NCBI GenBank assembly: GCA_049999725.1
Contig: JBNGIS010017890.1
Coordinates: 1 to 37,058, forward strand
Direction: 5' to 3'
Length of the DNA stretch: 37,058 bases
From: Haplomitrium mnioides
Lineage: Eukaryota; Marchantiophyta; Haplomitriopsida; Calobryales
This document shows, piece after piece, positions 10,131-21,183 of this stretch (within the stretch, counting starts at the first letter, position 1; every line of letters starts with the position of its first letter). Under the pieces are notes generated by a model that searched no databases, was not told the origin of the DNA, and saw nothing but the letters and a program-made list of their open reading frames with translations. Position numbers and translations under genes: made by a program.

Positions 10131-10384
10131 CTCTTCTTTTGGGAACTCATGCTGCTTAGATCTCAAAAACAGAAAGATTAGACATAGAAATTAGTAACAA
10201 CAGAGTGAGCATATGACTCACAAGCGGGATTGTCTCCTCTCAACAAATTTTCAGCTTTACAATTATTAGCTTCCTACTTTGGTATTGCACCCCTCCGCAC
10301 ACTTGTGCGCATTGTACTCTCAGTCCTTATGGCCCTAGGGCTTGCTCTGGACTTTAAATTGAATTCAATTCAATTCAATTCAAT
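10131..10384 (-). repeat. Right arm of long inverted repeat
   Basis: Reverse complement of 8566-8806 with a few small insertions. The outer end carries a (TTCAA)n run at 10359-10384, whereas the left arm ends in (TTCTA)n when read outward. A short pentamer tail on each outer end fits two copies of a retroposed repeat with a simple-sequence 3' tail, in opposite orientation. Confidence 0.85.
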
Positions 10385-10677
10385 GACGGCAAACTACAAA
10401 CAACTTCTCAGCTATCCTAACATTTCAATCAAGACCAATTGTAAGAGAAAAAAGACAACCGCAGCATCCCATGAAATAAATTGGAAACTTCAAGGGGTTG
10501 TGGGGCATGTAAGGAACAACCTGTATAAGTACCAAGGGGTTGCGCAACAATCCTGCCTGGACACAACACACTATCTTTTACCACTTCTGATAGCAAAAGT
10601 ATGCAATAGTTCAGGAGCTTGGATCCAAAATTATTTACAAATAAATGCAGTAGCAGTCCAAAGTAACTGATGAGAAC
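10385..10677. other. Intron or 3' flank of the helicase fragment
   Basis: No coding similarity seen. On the minus strand it starts with a canonical GTTCTC donor (10677) after exon 5 of the helicase fragment. No P-loop exon follows before the repeat cluster. Confidence 0.5.
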
Positions 10678-12234
10678 CTGAATAGCTTGCATCTGAAAGA
10701 AATTGTGAGTACTATCCAGATACTCCTTCAATGGGTCTGGAATAATCCAATGAGCTAGATCAGCTGAAGATGAATCCCTATCTTTTGACAAGTATTCAGC
10801 TGAAAGTATCACTTTAAAAAATGGCAGCGATGCCACAGATCTCAATGCAGTATACTCGCGCATAATAGTGGATAAGTTACAGAGCTGCACAATACAAACA
10901 GAAGGACAATATGCTAATATTAATTATAAGTAATGAGAGAAATCCATACTTACAGCTCAGGTAGCCAATCAAATAGTTAACTGAACTAAAGATTAAAAGA
11001 ACTAACTACCAAAAAAACAAGAAAAAAAGAAGCAGTGGAGTGACGCGCAGTGTTAAGAAAAATATGCTTAAGCGCATTCTTACTAGAGCTCATTAGCTTT
11101 AGACGTGACATAATTTTTACCGAACTCATCCATGTCGAGAAATATGGAAATGCAGCATCAAACCTTCAGGAGCCACCATCCTGAGCTAGGACCCCGTAAA
11201 GCTGCTTTTGTCCGCAATGCACTTGGAAAGACAGTCGGAGTGGCTAGAGTGCCATCATTAACACCCCCCTCCAGGTGCATCCGAACTCTTAATGTTTGGC
11301 TTCCTTCACGCCCCTCAACGCAAGCAAAGGCATATGTACTTGGAAGATTTGATCCCTCTAAAGGCTGTAGCAGACACATTCGGTCATGAGCTTGCCCCAT
11401 AAAAAGAGTGCGAAAAGATTAAACTAGTTTTCATGCAATCTTCTGCCAAGAAAAGGGGTGTGAAAAATTTGGCATCTCAAATTTCTAAAATTAAGAACTT
11501 CCAAGCAACATTTATCAATCACCTTTTCTTTGCTTAAAAGTAATAGATCATTCTCAGTGAAACTATCTCCCGCATCTGCAGGGATAGCTAGCTTTACGAA
11601 GTAGAACTCATTAGCTTCCTCCCATGTCACAAGAGCTACCATGTGGCACTGTAGTATACCTGCACATGGTCTAAAATTTATTACACTGATTGCTCAATAT
11701 TTTGTTTATGGGACGTTCTCAAAGCTTAATTGACCAAAGAGGGATTTTCACGGCTGGCTGAGCATTGTATCTCCACTAGAGATGTCTGAGACAGACTACT
11801 CTACTCATTCTACGCAAGCCATACCACATCAGCCACGAGGTTCAAAGTTGACTCACCTCCTTCGTCTTCTCCTCTGATGATTTGTGCTCGGCATTCTTCG
11901 AGCAAAAGAGGTTCAAAGACTGAGAGATAGTCCCCGAGGTCCTTGAACTTATTAGGCACAGATCTCAGAGATGACAATGACTCTTCGTCGTCAATCTTAT
12001 GTTTTCTTTTCTTCCTCACATTCTGCAGATTTTCGAGATCAACAAGTGATTTCACAGCCAACACAGCAAATTATGAATCTCACACTGCTCAAACTTCTGA
12101 AAGTAATTTGCCTTAGAATGCGATAGCAGTTCTATGTAATCCCAGCTAAGAACAATTTTCTGTAGACGGGCTTGATGAGACGCCGCTTGAGCTTCTGACT
12201 CGCGCTCCATTGTACCTCCATGCAATGCCACCAT
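10678..12234 (-). pseudogene. N-terminal exons of a MAA3/SEN1-like helicase, core missing
   Basis: Five exons join in frame: 12234-12086, 12014-11857, 11659-11523, 11364-11164 and 10884-10678 (852 nt, 284 codons). All have GT donors and AG acceptors; the exon 1-2 junction is the least certain. The product resembles the N-terminal part of Arabidopsis MAGATAMA 3, a SF1 RNA/DNA helicase of the Sen1 family. Matching blocks are VLSWDYIELL, FKDLGDYLSVFEPLLLEE, NDLLLLSKEK, STYAFACVEGRE, LRVRMHL and LCNLSTIMREYTALRSVASL. The last exon ends at MQAIQ, just before the P-loop exon expected from the family. No GPPGTGKT, DEAAQ or later helicase motif occurs between there and base 1. It is either a truncated copy cut by the transposon cluster or the first exons of a gene with a very long next intron. 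The exons themselves look undamaged. Confidence 0.8.
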
Positions 12235-13844
12235 TCTTGTTCACACCATTAGCAACAATTATCCATCTTCATCAGCCCCTCATTCCAATTTTTTCCAGCT
12301 TTCCTCTCTCCCGCACCAATTTTGTCACTCATAATCTCGATATCACCGTAGGAAACAAAAGAAAATTTATCTCCACAATGATAGCAGGGGTTTAGGCAAA
12401 AGTGTACATAGCGGTATTTGAACTCAGACTTGGAAAAGCTGATATATCGTTATTTCGGTTCACGGCGGCAGGGAGGAATTTCTCTGTGGATAGCTGAAAG
12501 GCAACGTCGAGTAGAAACTGGACAGAACATTTGTTGCGAGAGGTGGTCATAGTGTTGCCTGCCAACGAGAGGACGATGGATGGTGCTTGGATCACGCGTA
12601 GAGCCACACAATTGTTCTTCTTGGTCATATTTCTGCAGGTTCCTCTTTTCCAGTAAGTGTTTTTTGACTTGTTGAGGCAGTGGTTCGTACTAGAAATTCC
12701 CTTACCATTCATCGCACACTGCAATCGCATGTGCTCGCTGAATTATACCTTTCTTCGTGTGACACGTGCGTATATGGACTCTTGAGATGATTTAGTACTT
12801 GCAAATTCTAAGTATATCAGAAGGTTTCAGGTATGATTGAGCTTGAAGCGTAATTGGCCGTTGATTCTTGCTGCACTTCTTCTCCATATTGTAGCTCTTT
12901 TGATCTTTTGGGCAACCTTAGCATATAGGTCAGAGTTTGATTAGCCTGGTGTAACAACGTTATACCCCTGCCGTGAGTGTTATTTGATTTAGCTCTATCC
13001 TTATGAACTTGCAAATGAAAAATCAAAGGACAAAGGCCTACAAGGAGACTGAGAGTAGGGTATAAGAATTGTTTCCAAGTTCAAAAGCTGCACTGCAGGA
13101 AGACAGGGTGTAATCATTTATGAGTTTTTACAGGCGTTGGCAGCCACTAGGAAAACTGGACCCAAAGCCAACTCCTATCTACCCTGGGACTGCAGCTGCG
13201 TTGGATGCACATTTTGTCTTCCTGCACATGATTTTGGGACCAAATCGGTTGCCACATTGGTGCGAACCGATCGGCTAAGAGGTTCCGGAACCGGAGTACT
13301 GTAAACTTACTGATTCGCTGGGAAAGTTATATATTAGAACTGAATTGAACATATCTGAGCACAGTTGCAGGGTTGGTAGGTTTAACAGTGAGACCCGGAG
13401 TCCTGAAATACCTGGAGCTTTTTTCACCTGATGGTGTATCAAAACTCTGCTGTGTTTAAACACATACTGATGCTTGAGAGTGGACATTTTTGGTTGGTTT
13501 AAATTCTTGTGGAGTGCTAGGCAACATTATTACTGAGTCTTCCCGTTACTTCCGGAAAGTAGGAGAAACTTAATGCAAAGATGTGGATAGTGTTGTGCTC
13601 CATTACCGGAACTTAGTACTGTGCATTATCTGGACCTGCTGGAAACAAACAGCCCGTTGTGGCAGTTTATCACTACCAGACATGATAAACCAGATTGTTT
13701 TGAAACTTCGCCACATTGTCAAATAGTTGTGATGTGTGTAGGTTCTCCTAGACTGTTGCAACTTCCTTCAATTGTTTTTTTGCTCTTCACATGTTCATGG
13801 CTATTTTTCTACTAAAACATACTCCTGTTATGTTTGCGGGTCAG
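12235..13844. other. Divergent promoter region and unresolved upstream exons
   Basis: Lies between the 5' end of the helicase fragment (minus) and the first recognised exon of the membrane protein gene (plus). The short reading frames here show no family I recognise. The stretch 13770-13844 is pyrimidine-rich and ends GGGTCAG, so it looks like an intron 3' end. At least one upstream exon of the membrane protein therefore probably lies in this region, but I cannot place it. Confidence 0.5.
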
Positions 13845-14567
13845 GTGTTCAAATACTAAAGAGTCATCCTGCCCAAGTGTAAAGTTGTTGCCTTCGAAAC
13901 TGAGCAGTTTCTTGAATGTGTATCTCCTCAACAGTGTTCCATGCCGGCATGGGGTATGCTCTACACCCCTGGAGATAACCGTTGGTCATCTGAAAGCGAG
14001 CGATATTGTTCCAACTGCTTTCATCCAGGCGCTTCTTTACCCAGGGGCTTATCTGCGGCATTTGTTCCAGGGCGTAGGTTTTCTAGCCTGGGGTGATGTG
14101 TTGGGACAATATAATCTTTCTATCGAGGGCTCTACTGCCAAGGACCAATACCGTCTCGAGGTACACTGTATTTCCCTGCATTTTGGTATTTATTTTCACC
14201 ATAGTTAAGTGGACACACTAATTGTGGCTTTGAGGATTTTTTAGATTCAATTTATAATGTTAAGAAATGTGTGCAGGTGGTGGCAGGAAGCTGCTTTGCA
14301 GTTGGGGGAGCAATTGTTGCTCTGATAAAACCTGGAAGAATGAGCATGTTCGGAGTGTTGCTCATCATTTGGGGACTTATTAAAGAGGGTTTGTTTGAAC
14401 GCGGCAGTGCCACAGATCACGAGTCTGATGTAGTGGCATATCCAAGCTTGTTTTTTGCTCTTATTCTTTCGGTCTTATCCATCAGATATAACATGCACAA
14501 AGTGGAAAGACTGACGAAGCCTCTTTCCCGGCCGTTTCAGAGCTCTTCCAAGAACAAAATCAACTAA
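13845..14567 (+). CDS. Small multi-pass membrane protein, unknown function (3' exons)
   Basis: Two exons are supported: about 13845-14160 and 14277-14567. The donor is GAG|GTACAC and the acceptor GTGCAG|GTGG; they join YRLE to VVAGS in frame. The C-terminal exon has two clear hydrophobic segments (about VVAGSCFAVGGAIVALI and SMFGVLLIIWGLI), a third at YPSLFFALILSVLSI, and a basic, Ser-rich tail (SSSKNKIN). The YRL...G....IKPG...MFG..L..WGL.KE pattern is familiar from uncharacterised plant membrane proteins, but I cannot name the family. No ATG opens the first exon, so the N-terminus lies on an upstream exon. The gene is head to head with the helicase fragment. Splice sites and reading frame are intact, so it is probably functional. 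Confidence 0.65.
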
Positions 14568-15184
14568 CTGTGAGTACCTTTTACTTGTTTTTAGTAGACA
14601 ATTTGTTAGAAACTGTCCTGCAGTTAGCTGTTTTCAGTGAAGGAAATGATTGGAAGCAGTGGGAGATTTTGATGTAGGCGAGAATTTATAGTTTTGGGAA
14701 TCCAGTTCTGACTATGTAAGGATTTTTACAGTCAAGATTTTACTCTGAATCATAAACTGCCATTTCAAATGAAGTGTTCTTTTCAGGAATAGATTAGAAT
14801 AGAACGACTGCAATTTTAAACGACAATCTCTTGCCGGAATAAAATAGAATAGAACAGAATGCTCACAAGATTTGTGTTAAACCCATTTTTTAACTTCTGG
14901 TTGAAGTGGCTGTTTTTTCCTGAAGAAATATCTTATTTCATATTTTGAATTCGAACTTCAAGTTCAGGTCGCTGTTTTTTTATCTGAAGAAAATCTTATT
15001 TCATAATTTGAATACCCTGTACTGTTGGGAATAGCGATCAGATTCTTTTCTGGAGGTGCCCGAAAATTCCCCTTGCATAGGTGCAGCAAACCCTATCGTA
15101 ACTGCTGACTTCCGGAATTTAACTTTAGTTGTGCATTCCGCACCTTTGGCATTTAAAAGGCATTGCTGGCCACCGATGTCACTC
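14568..15184. other. Intergenic region between convergent 3' ends
   Basis: Holds the 3' ends of the membrane protein gene (plus) and of the uL16 gene (minus). It contains scattered GAATA-type pentamers (14787-14860). A diverged duplication of about 45 bp, containing CTTATTTCATATTTTGAAT or CTTATTTCATAATTTGAAT, has a period near 58 (14909 and 14967). No gene seen. Confidence 0.6.
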
Positions 15185-16594
<1,410 letters not shown>

Positions 16595-16730
16595 GGCAAT
16601 TCTCCTCAAACAATCTGAAGTTCCGTCTAAGATTTGTGTAGGTTACCTCGGCGGTCCACAATCTAACGTTGTAGTCGTACCACCGAAGACAGAAGTCGAA
16701 AATTTTAAGACCAATTTCCTTTCTTCGAGC

Positions 16731-16738
16731 ATATATAC
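16731..16738 (-). promoter_or_regulatory. TATA box of uL16 gene
   Basis: TATATAT on the minus strand, about 140 bp upstream of the uL16 start codon, preceded by GGG. Transcription would start near 16700 and leave a 5' leader of about 100 nt. Confidence 0.5.
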
Positions 16739-16873
16739 CCATGCAGGACGCCATGGTCTTCTACAGCATTCCATGAAATTTCTTGCTTGCAGTTCACGCT
16801 GCTGGCACAGCACCATCGCGAACCTCCGCTCGCTCTTTCCTCTACTTTGCTCGCCAAGTTGTCATACCCCTGG

Positions 16874-16883
16874 TTTAGGGTTA
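16874..16883 (-). promoter_or_regulatory. Telo-box in the uL16 promoter
   Basis: TAACCCTAAA on the minus strand, about 140 bp upstream of the TATA box. Telo-boxes of the AAACCCTA type are enriched in plant ribosomal protein promoters, which fits the gene downstream. Confidence 0.5.
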
Positions 16884-16960
16884 CCTGAAAAAGTCTTACA
16901 ATGTTGTTCAAAGGTGACCGGTAACGGGTATGATGTGACAGTCTGTGACCAGTCACCTAG

Positions 16961-17170
16961 CTAAGAACTTACAACCCAGAACATCCGTAACGTTGGTGAG
17001 AGCAGAATCTGACGGCCTTTGTTAGCGCTGCACAGGCTATGAGTAACAGACGTGAGAATCTGAACGGCTACGATATCATCATGAGACGAGATCCACGGCG
17101 TTTTTGTGGCACACATCATGACAGAGTGACCAATTGCATTCCCTTCAGAATCTTGTTCTTGCGCCGCCAC
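16961..17170 (-). CDS. Hypothetical short reading frame, possible first exon
   Basis: A 69-codon frame starting ATGGCGGCGCAAG on the minus strand, ending near a GTAAGTTC sequence that could be a splice donor. I recognise no family. The Ala-start context (MAAQEQ) looks like a real plant start, and it lies upstream of uL16 on the same strand. It could be a first exon of an unknown gene, a non-coding leader, or chance. Confidence 0.2.
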   Translation of the reverse strand: MAAQEQDSEGNAIGHSVMMCATKTPWISSHDDIVAVQILTSVTHSLCSANKGRQILLSPTLRMFWVVSS

Positions 17171-17264
17171 TGTATCTTAAATTCATAAAATTCCTATAGA
17201 TCAAGCATGAAGAAATGCTTGTGGCGTTCTTTCGTTCCTCCCTTGCCTTCTTTGATTTGAGTGA

Positions 17265-17288
17265 CGAGAGCGAGAGAGAGAGAGAGAA
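17265..17288 (+). promoter_or_regulatory. GA-repeat upstream of the receptor kinase
   Basis: A purine tract of (GA)n with one interruption, about 440 bp upstream of the chosen start codon. GA repeats are frequent in plant core promoters and 5' leaders; no regulatory role is shown here. Confidence 0.35.
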
Positions 17289-17731
17289 AGCAGCACTTGG
17301 CAATCTGCAGGATTTTCTTTCTTGGCCTTGTGTATGGGTAGATCCATAGAAGCTCAGCGTAGTTCCAGCAGGCGTGAACTAATGATCTTGTTTTCTTGAT
17401 CCGGAAGGCGACAGAATTTCAAAACTGCTTCGCACTAAAGGAAATGTTCTGTTCAGGTATGAATTGTGACATCGATCGTAAGTTCCCAACTGTCTGTTTC
17501 TCACCAATTGATCAATGCAAAATTCATCGCATTTGTCTGCTCCTAACAATTTCATTACCGTACATGTGTGATGTGTTCCCTTGGAAATTTTCATGGCCGC
17601 ACCTGCACTTCACGTACGAGAAATTCGAAGGTTTCAAGCATTCGTGTCGACCGGCCATGAACATATCAGCGAGCTTTGATTTAGGCTCCTCCCGAGAGGT
17701 CAAATTGCAATTGCCTTCATGCTCGGCAATT

Positions 17732-20281
17732 ATGATGATGATGGCTGTGCTTCAGCTACTTTGTCAAGGTATTTTGGTACCGGCAGCTCCAGATCCTCGT
17801 AAGGCTTCTTCAAGCAGCATAGTAAATCTCAGCTCCACGCTTACAACAGACCAAGACAGCACCTGGATTTCGCGCAATGGAAGCTTTGCACTGGGATTCA
17901 ACCCAGTCGATAACGAGACGTTCACTCTTAGCATTTGGTATGCCAGCATTTCTGTGCGCACTGTTGTGTGGACAGCGAATCGAAACAACCTGGTGATCGC
18001 TGGTGCAAGTATAAGCCTGAGAGAAGATGGCAACTTGGTGCTGATGGATACTCTGCAATTGCATTCCGTGTGGCAGAGCAACACGAGCCTGATAAATGTC
18101 GTGGAGGGCGAGCTGTTGGAGACAGGGAACTTCGTGCTTCGAAATGCAGCAACCGAGGTTGTGTGGGAAAGCTTCAACAGCCCGACTGATACCCTGTTGC
18201 CTGGCCAATCGTTCACCTCTGGGCTGGAGCTGGTTTCTGCTCAGACCAACTCAACGCCAACTTCTGGAAGGTATTCCTTGAGACACGAATGGGATGGAAA
18301 CCTGCGGCTCTACTACTCGCTGATCTCTTCTGCATACTGGACAGCTTCGACAAAACCATTCGAGCATTCCTTTGCATGTCTGAATGCATCAGGGGTGTTT
18401 GGACTGTACAACAGCTCGGGTGCCAGTCTTGAGTCGTGGATGTCCAGCGACATCGGGGTCGGTCCTTTGAGGCGGTTGCAACTGGGAGCAGGAGGGGAGC
18501 TCAGGATTCACAGTTGGTTCGAAGAATCGTTGTCATGGATTACAGTGTGGAAAGCCTTGAGCGATGAATGTTCTGTGACCAATTTGTGCGGACCGTATGG
18601 GCTATGCTCGTATGCTCCGGAGTCGGAGCTATCGTGTAGCTGCCCCCCTAGCTTCTCGGTTTCCAATTCCCAAGATTGGTCCCAAGGTTGCCGAGCATCT
18701 GTGCCTCTCAATTGCAGTAATGGAGCCGCAGGCCAGCAGTTTCTAATGCTGGCCAATACAGAATACAAAGGCGCGGATTACACCACATTGGTTGGAATCT
18801 CAGACACGGATTGTTTGCAGAGATGTTCGGACGATTGCGCTTGTCTGGGTGTCTTCTACTCTTATATCGGAGATGGCACCTGCTCTTTGAAATCGCAGCA
18901 GCAGAGTGGGCATATCAATCCTGCTGGAAATACTTTCGTTAAAGTAAACACTGTTGTGAATCTCACATCAACGATGGCGCTGTCCTCGGCTGGTTCAAAA
19001 CCTGAGGTTTGCTCTCGTCCATCAAGGCAGGTTGCACCACAGATTGTCGCTGGCATCGTCTGTTCATTCGCTCTAGTGGCGGTCGTGCTCCTCAGCTGCT
19101 CATATCACTGGTGGAAGCAAGCCCGAATACACCAGGGATTCGAAAGTTGGAACTTTCTAGACTACATTCCAGGAGCTCCCACCCGCTTCTCTTTCAAGGC
19201 TTTGCAATCGGCTACAGTCAACTTTTCGCAGAAGCTTGGCGCAGGTGGATTCGGCACAGTGTACAAGGGAATTCTTCCCAACAGCACAGATGTGGCTGTG
19301 AAGCAACTGGAGAATTCGCAGCAAGGGGAGAAGCAGTTCCGCACAGAGGTTGCCACCATTGGGGGCACACATCATTTGAACTTGGTGCGCTTGTATGGGT
19401 TTTGTGCAGAAGGCCAACATCGCCTTCTAGTGTATGAATACATGGCTAATGGCTCTCTCGACAAGTTTGTGTTCACCAACTCCAACCTCATTGAGGTAGC
19501 TGGCTCAGGAGCGAACCAAAAGGTGCTGGACTGGAATAAACGGTTCAAAGTCATCCTGGGAACTGCCAGAGCCATAGCATATCTACACGAGCAATGCCGA
19601 GATTGTATCATTCATTGTGACATCAAGCCCGAGAATATACTGCTGGATGAAAACTTCGACGCCAAGGTGTCCGATTTTGGGCTTGCAAAACTCATGAGAG
19701 TGAAAGATCAAGCAAGAGTTCTGACCACCGTGAGGGGCACCCGAGGATACCTTGCTCCGGAGTGGCTGTCAAACTCAGCTATTTCTTCCAAGAGCGATGT
19801 CTACAGCTTTGGCATGGTACTGTTAGAGATAGTCACAGGGAAACGCAACACCGTGGAACACTCCGTGGCAGGCACTGGGGAGGTTTTCTTCTCAGAGTGG
19901 GGTTTCTCGAAAGGTGTAAGACGAGGACGGCTTGCAAATCTGGTGGACAAAAACCTTGGGCGGATTTTTGACGCAGTGGAAGTGGAGAGGACTCTGAAAG
20001 TTGCACTTTGGTGTGTGCAGGATGAGCCAACGGTAAGGCCAGCCATGGGGAAGGTGGTGCACATGCTGGAGGGGTTGATCATCACTCCTTCACCGCCTAT
20101 CCCAAAAGCATTTCAAGATCATGCGGACTCTGGTCCTGCATCTCACAGCCAACTGAAAACATCCACATCTGGGCCACAGTCCGAGGATGGGGTTGCTTCC
20201 AAATCTAGCACTGTGGATGTTGCACATGCTGTGCTCGAGTTCGATCTCAATTCTCCATTGATCAGCAAAGTTGGCGAGTAG
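17732..20281 (+). CDS. G-type lectin S-receptor-like Ser/Thr kinase (non-RD)
   Basis: The frame is open from 17396, but the chosen start is the MMMM run at 17732 because it opens a hydrophobic signal peptide (AVLQLLCQGILVPA). This gives 849 aa, usual for the family; an in-frame ATG at 17657 is the alternative. Order: signal peptide, bulb-type lectin domain (about 35-150; WTANRNNLV, WESFNSPTDTLLPGQ), S-locus glycoprotein-like region, EGF-like segment from C280 (CGPYGLC), PAN/apple domain (about 328-415), one transmembrane helix (437-462), then a kinase. The kinase has GAGGFG at 503-508, catalytic Lys 524, HCDIKPEN at 628-635, DFG at 648-650 and GYLAPEW. The HRD Arg is Cys 629, so it is a non-RD kinase, a class linked to immune receptors. 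The gene has no intron, as is common for the SD2-5 type. It probably acts at the plasma membrane; the ligand is unknown. Confidence 0.93.
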   Translation: MMMMAVLQLLCQGILVPAAPDPRKASSSSIVNLSSTLTTDQDSTWISRNGSFALGFNPVDNETFTLSIWYASISVRTVVWTANRNNLVIAGASISLREDGNLVLMDTLQLHSVWQSNTSLINVVEGELLETGNFVLRNAATEVVWESFNSPTDTLLPGQSFTSGLELVSAQTNSTPTSGRYSLRHEWDGNLRLYYSLISSAYWTASTKPFEHSFACLNASGVFGLYNSSGASLESWMSSDIGVGPLRRLQLGAGGELRIHSWFEESLSWITVWKALSDECSVTNLCGPYGLCSYAPESELSCSCPPSFSVSNSQDWSQGCRASVPLNCSNGAAGQQFLMLANTEYKGADYTTLVGISDTDCLQRCSDDCACLGVFYSYIGDGTCSLKSQQQSGHINPAGNTFVKVNTVVNLTSTMALSSAGSKPEVCSRPSRQVAPQIVAGIVCSFALVAVVLLSCSYHWWKQARIHQGFESWNFLDYIPGAPTRFSFKALQSATVNFSQKLGAGGFGTVYKGILPNSTDVAVKQLENSQQGEKQFRTEVATIGGTHHLNLVRLYGFCAEGQHRLLVYEYMANGSLDKFVFTNSNLIEVAGSGANQKVLDWNKRFKVILGTARAIAYLHEQCRDCIIHCDIKPENILLDENFDAKVSDFGLAKLMRVKDQARVLTTVRGTRGYLAPEWLSNSAISSKSDVYSFGMVLLEIVTGKRNTVEHSVAGTGEVFFSEWGFSKGVRRGRLANLVDKNLGRIFDAVEVERTLKVALWCVQDEPTVRPAMGKVVHMLEGLIITPSPPIPKAFQDHADSGPASHSQLKTSTSGPQSEDGVASKSSTVDVAHAVLEFDLNSPLISKVGE

Positions 20282-21183
20282 TTTTATCATGGCATCGACA
20301 ACTATCACATGCGTGCCAGAATGTTCTTTTTCCATACGCCCTCTTCTTGAGCACTGTTTTACATGTCTTAGTCCTTGATCACGATGACCAAAAGAAAAAG
20401 TACTGACTGTTTTGCAGACTTCACAAGTGATATCATGCTGCCCTACAATTTTCACCGACACCTGCAGTCGCTCATGCCATGCACTAGTTATTGGTATTGA
20501 TAGAAAAATACTTCTGTTGTTCCTGAAGCTGCACTCTGCCTTCTAATCTGCATCCAGATTCTCGAATCTTAAAGTGTTCATACAAACAATGTCAATTTCA
20601 GGAGGATTGTTTGAACTAGTGTCAGCATCGTAAGTACGAATTGTGTCCCGGTTCATGCCAGTCACGAATATCCTTCTTACTTTATTGGCTTTCACGTTAA
20701 GGCCTATGAATCGGTCACTTTACACGTGCATGGAAGCTCGCTGTAAGCCCCTACGAAAGCCCAAGGTTCGGAGTGTCCCAAACCACACGATAAACGTTCA
20801 GCCCGATTCTTCGCTCGTATCAGGTTCCTCCTCATGTAACAACTGTTAGAAAATCTTTTTCAAAATTCAGTTCCTAAAAAACACTATGAAACCAAGGAAA
20901 CATTGCTGCGCCCACCGGGAATAAAATTTGCTCAGCTATTTCAAAATTTGCGTGAGTAATCTGGTGCAGAGGCCGCAAAGGCTTCAGTACTACTGATTTA
21001 CATACGATCGGAGATCTATCCCGGTTCACATGAACTATTCATGATCATGATTAGTTAGCACCAGATCCAGCCCTGCCTTTAGTCTCAATAAAAAAATGAA
21101 GTTGATTGAATTTACAATTTCAGACCGAGGATTGCTGACAATGACACAGTTGCAGGAGCATGATGCGAGCAGATATGAAAGAA
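20282..21183. other. Intergenic region between convergent 3' ends
   Basis: Separates the receptor kinase (plus) from the HypX-like gene (minus), so it should hold both terminators. A 68-codon frame at 20643-20849 has no recognisable domain. No repeat or RNA gene seen. Confidence 0.6.
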
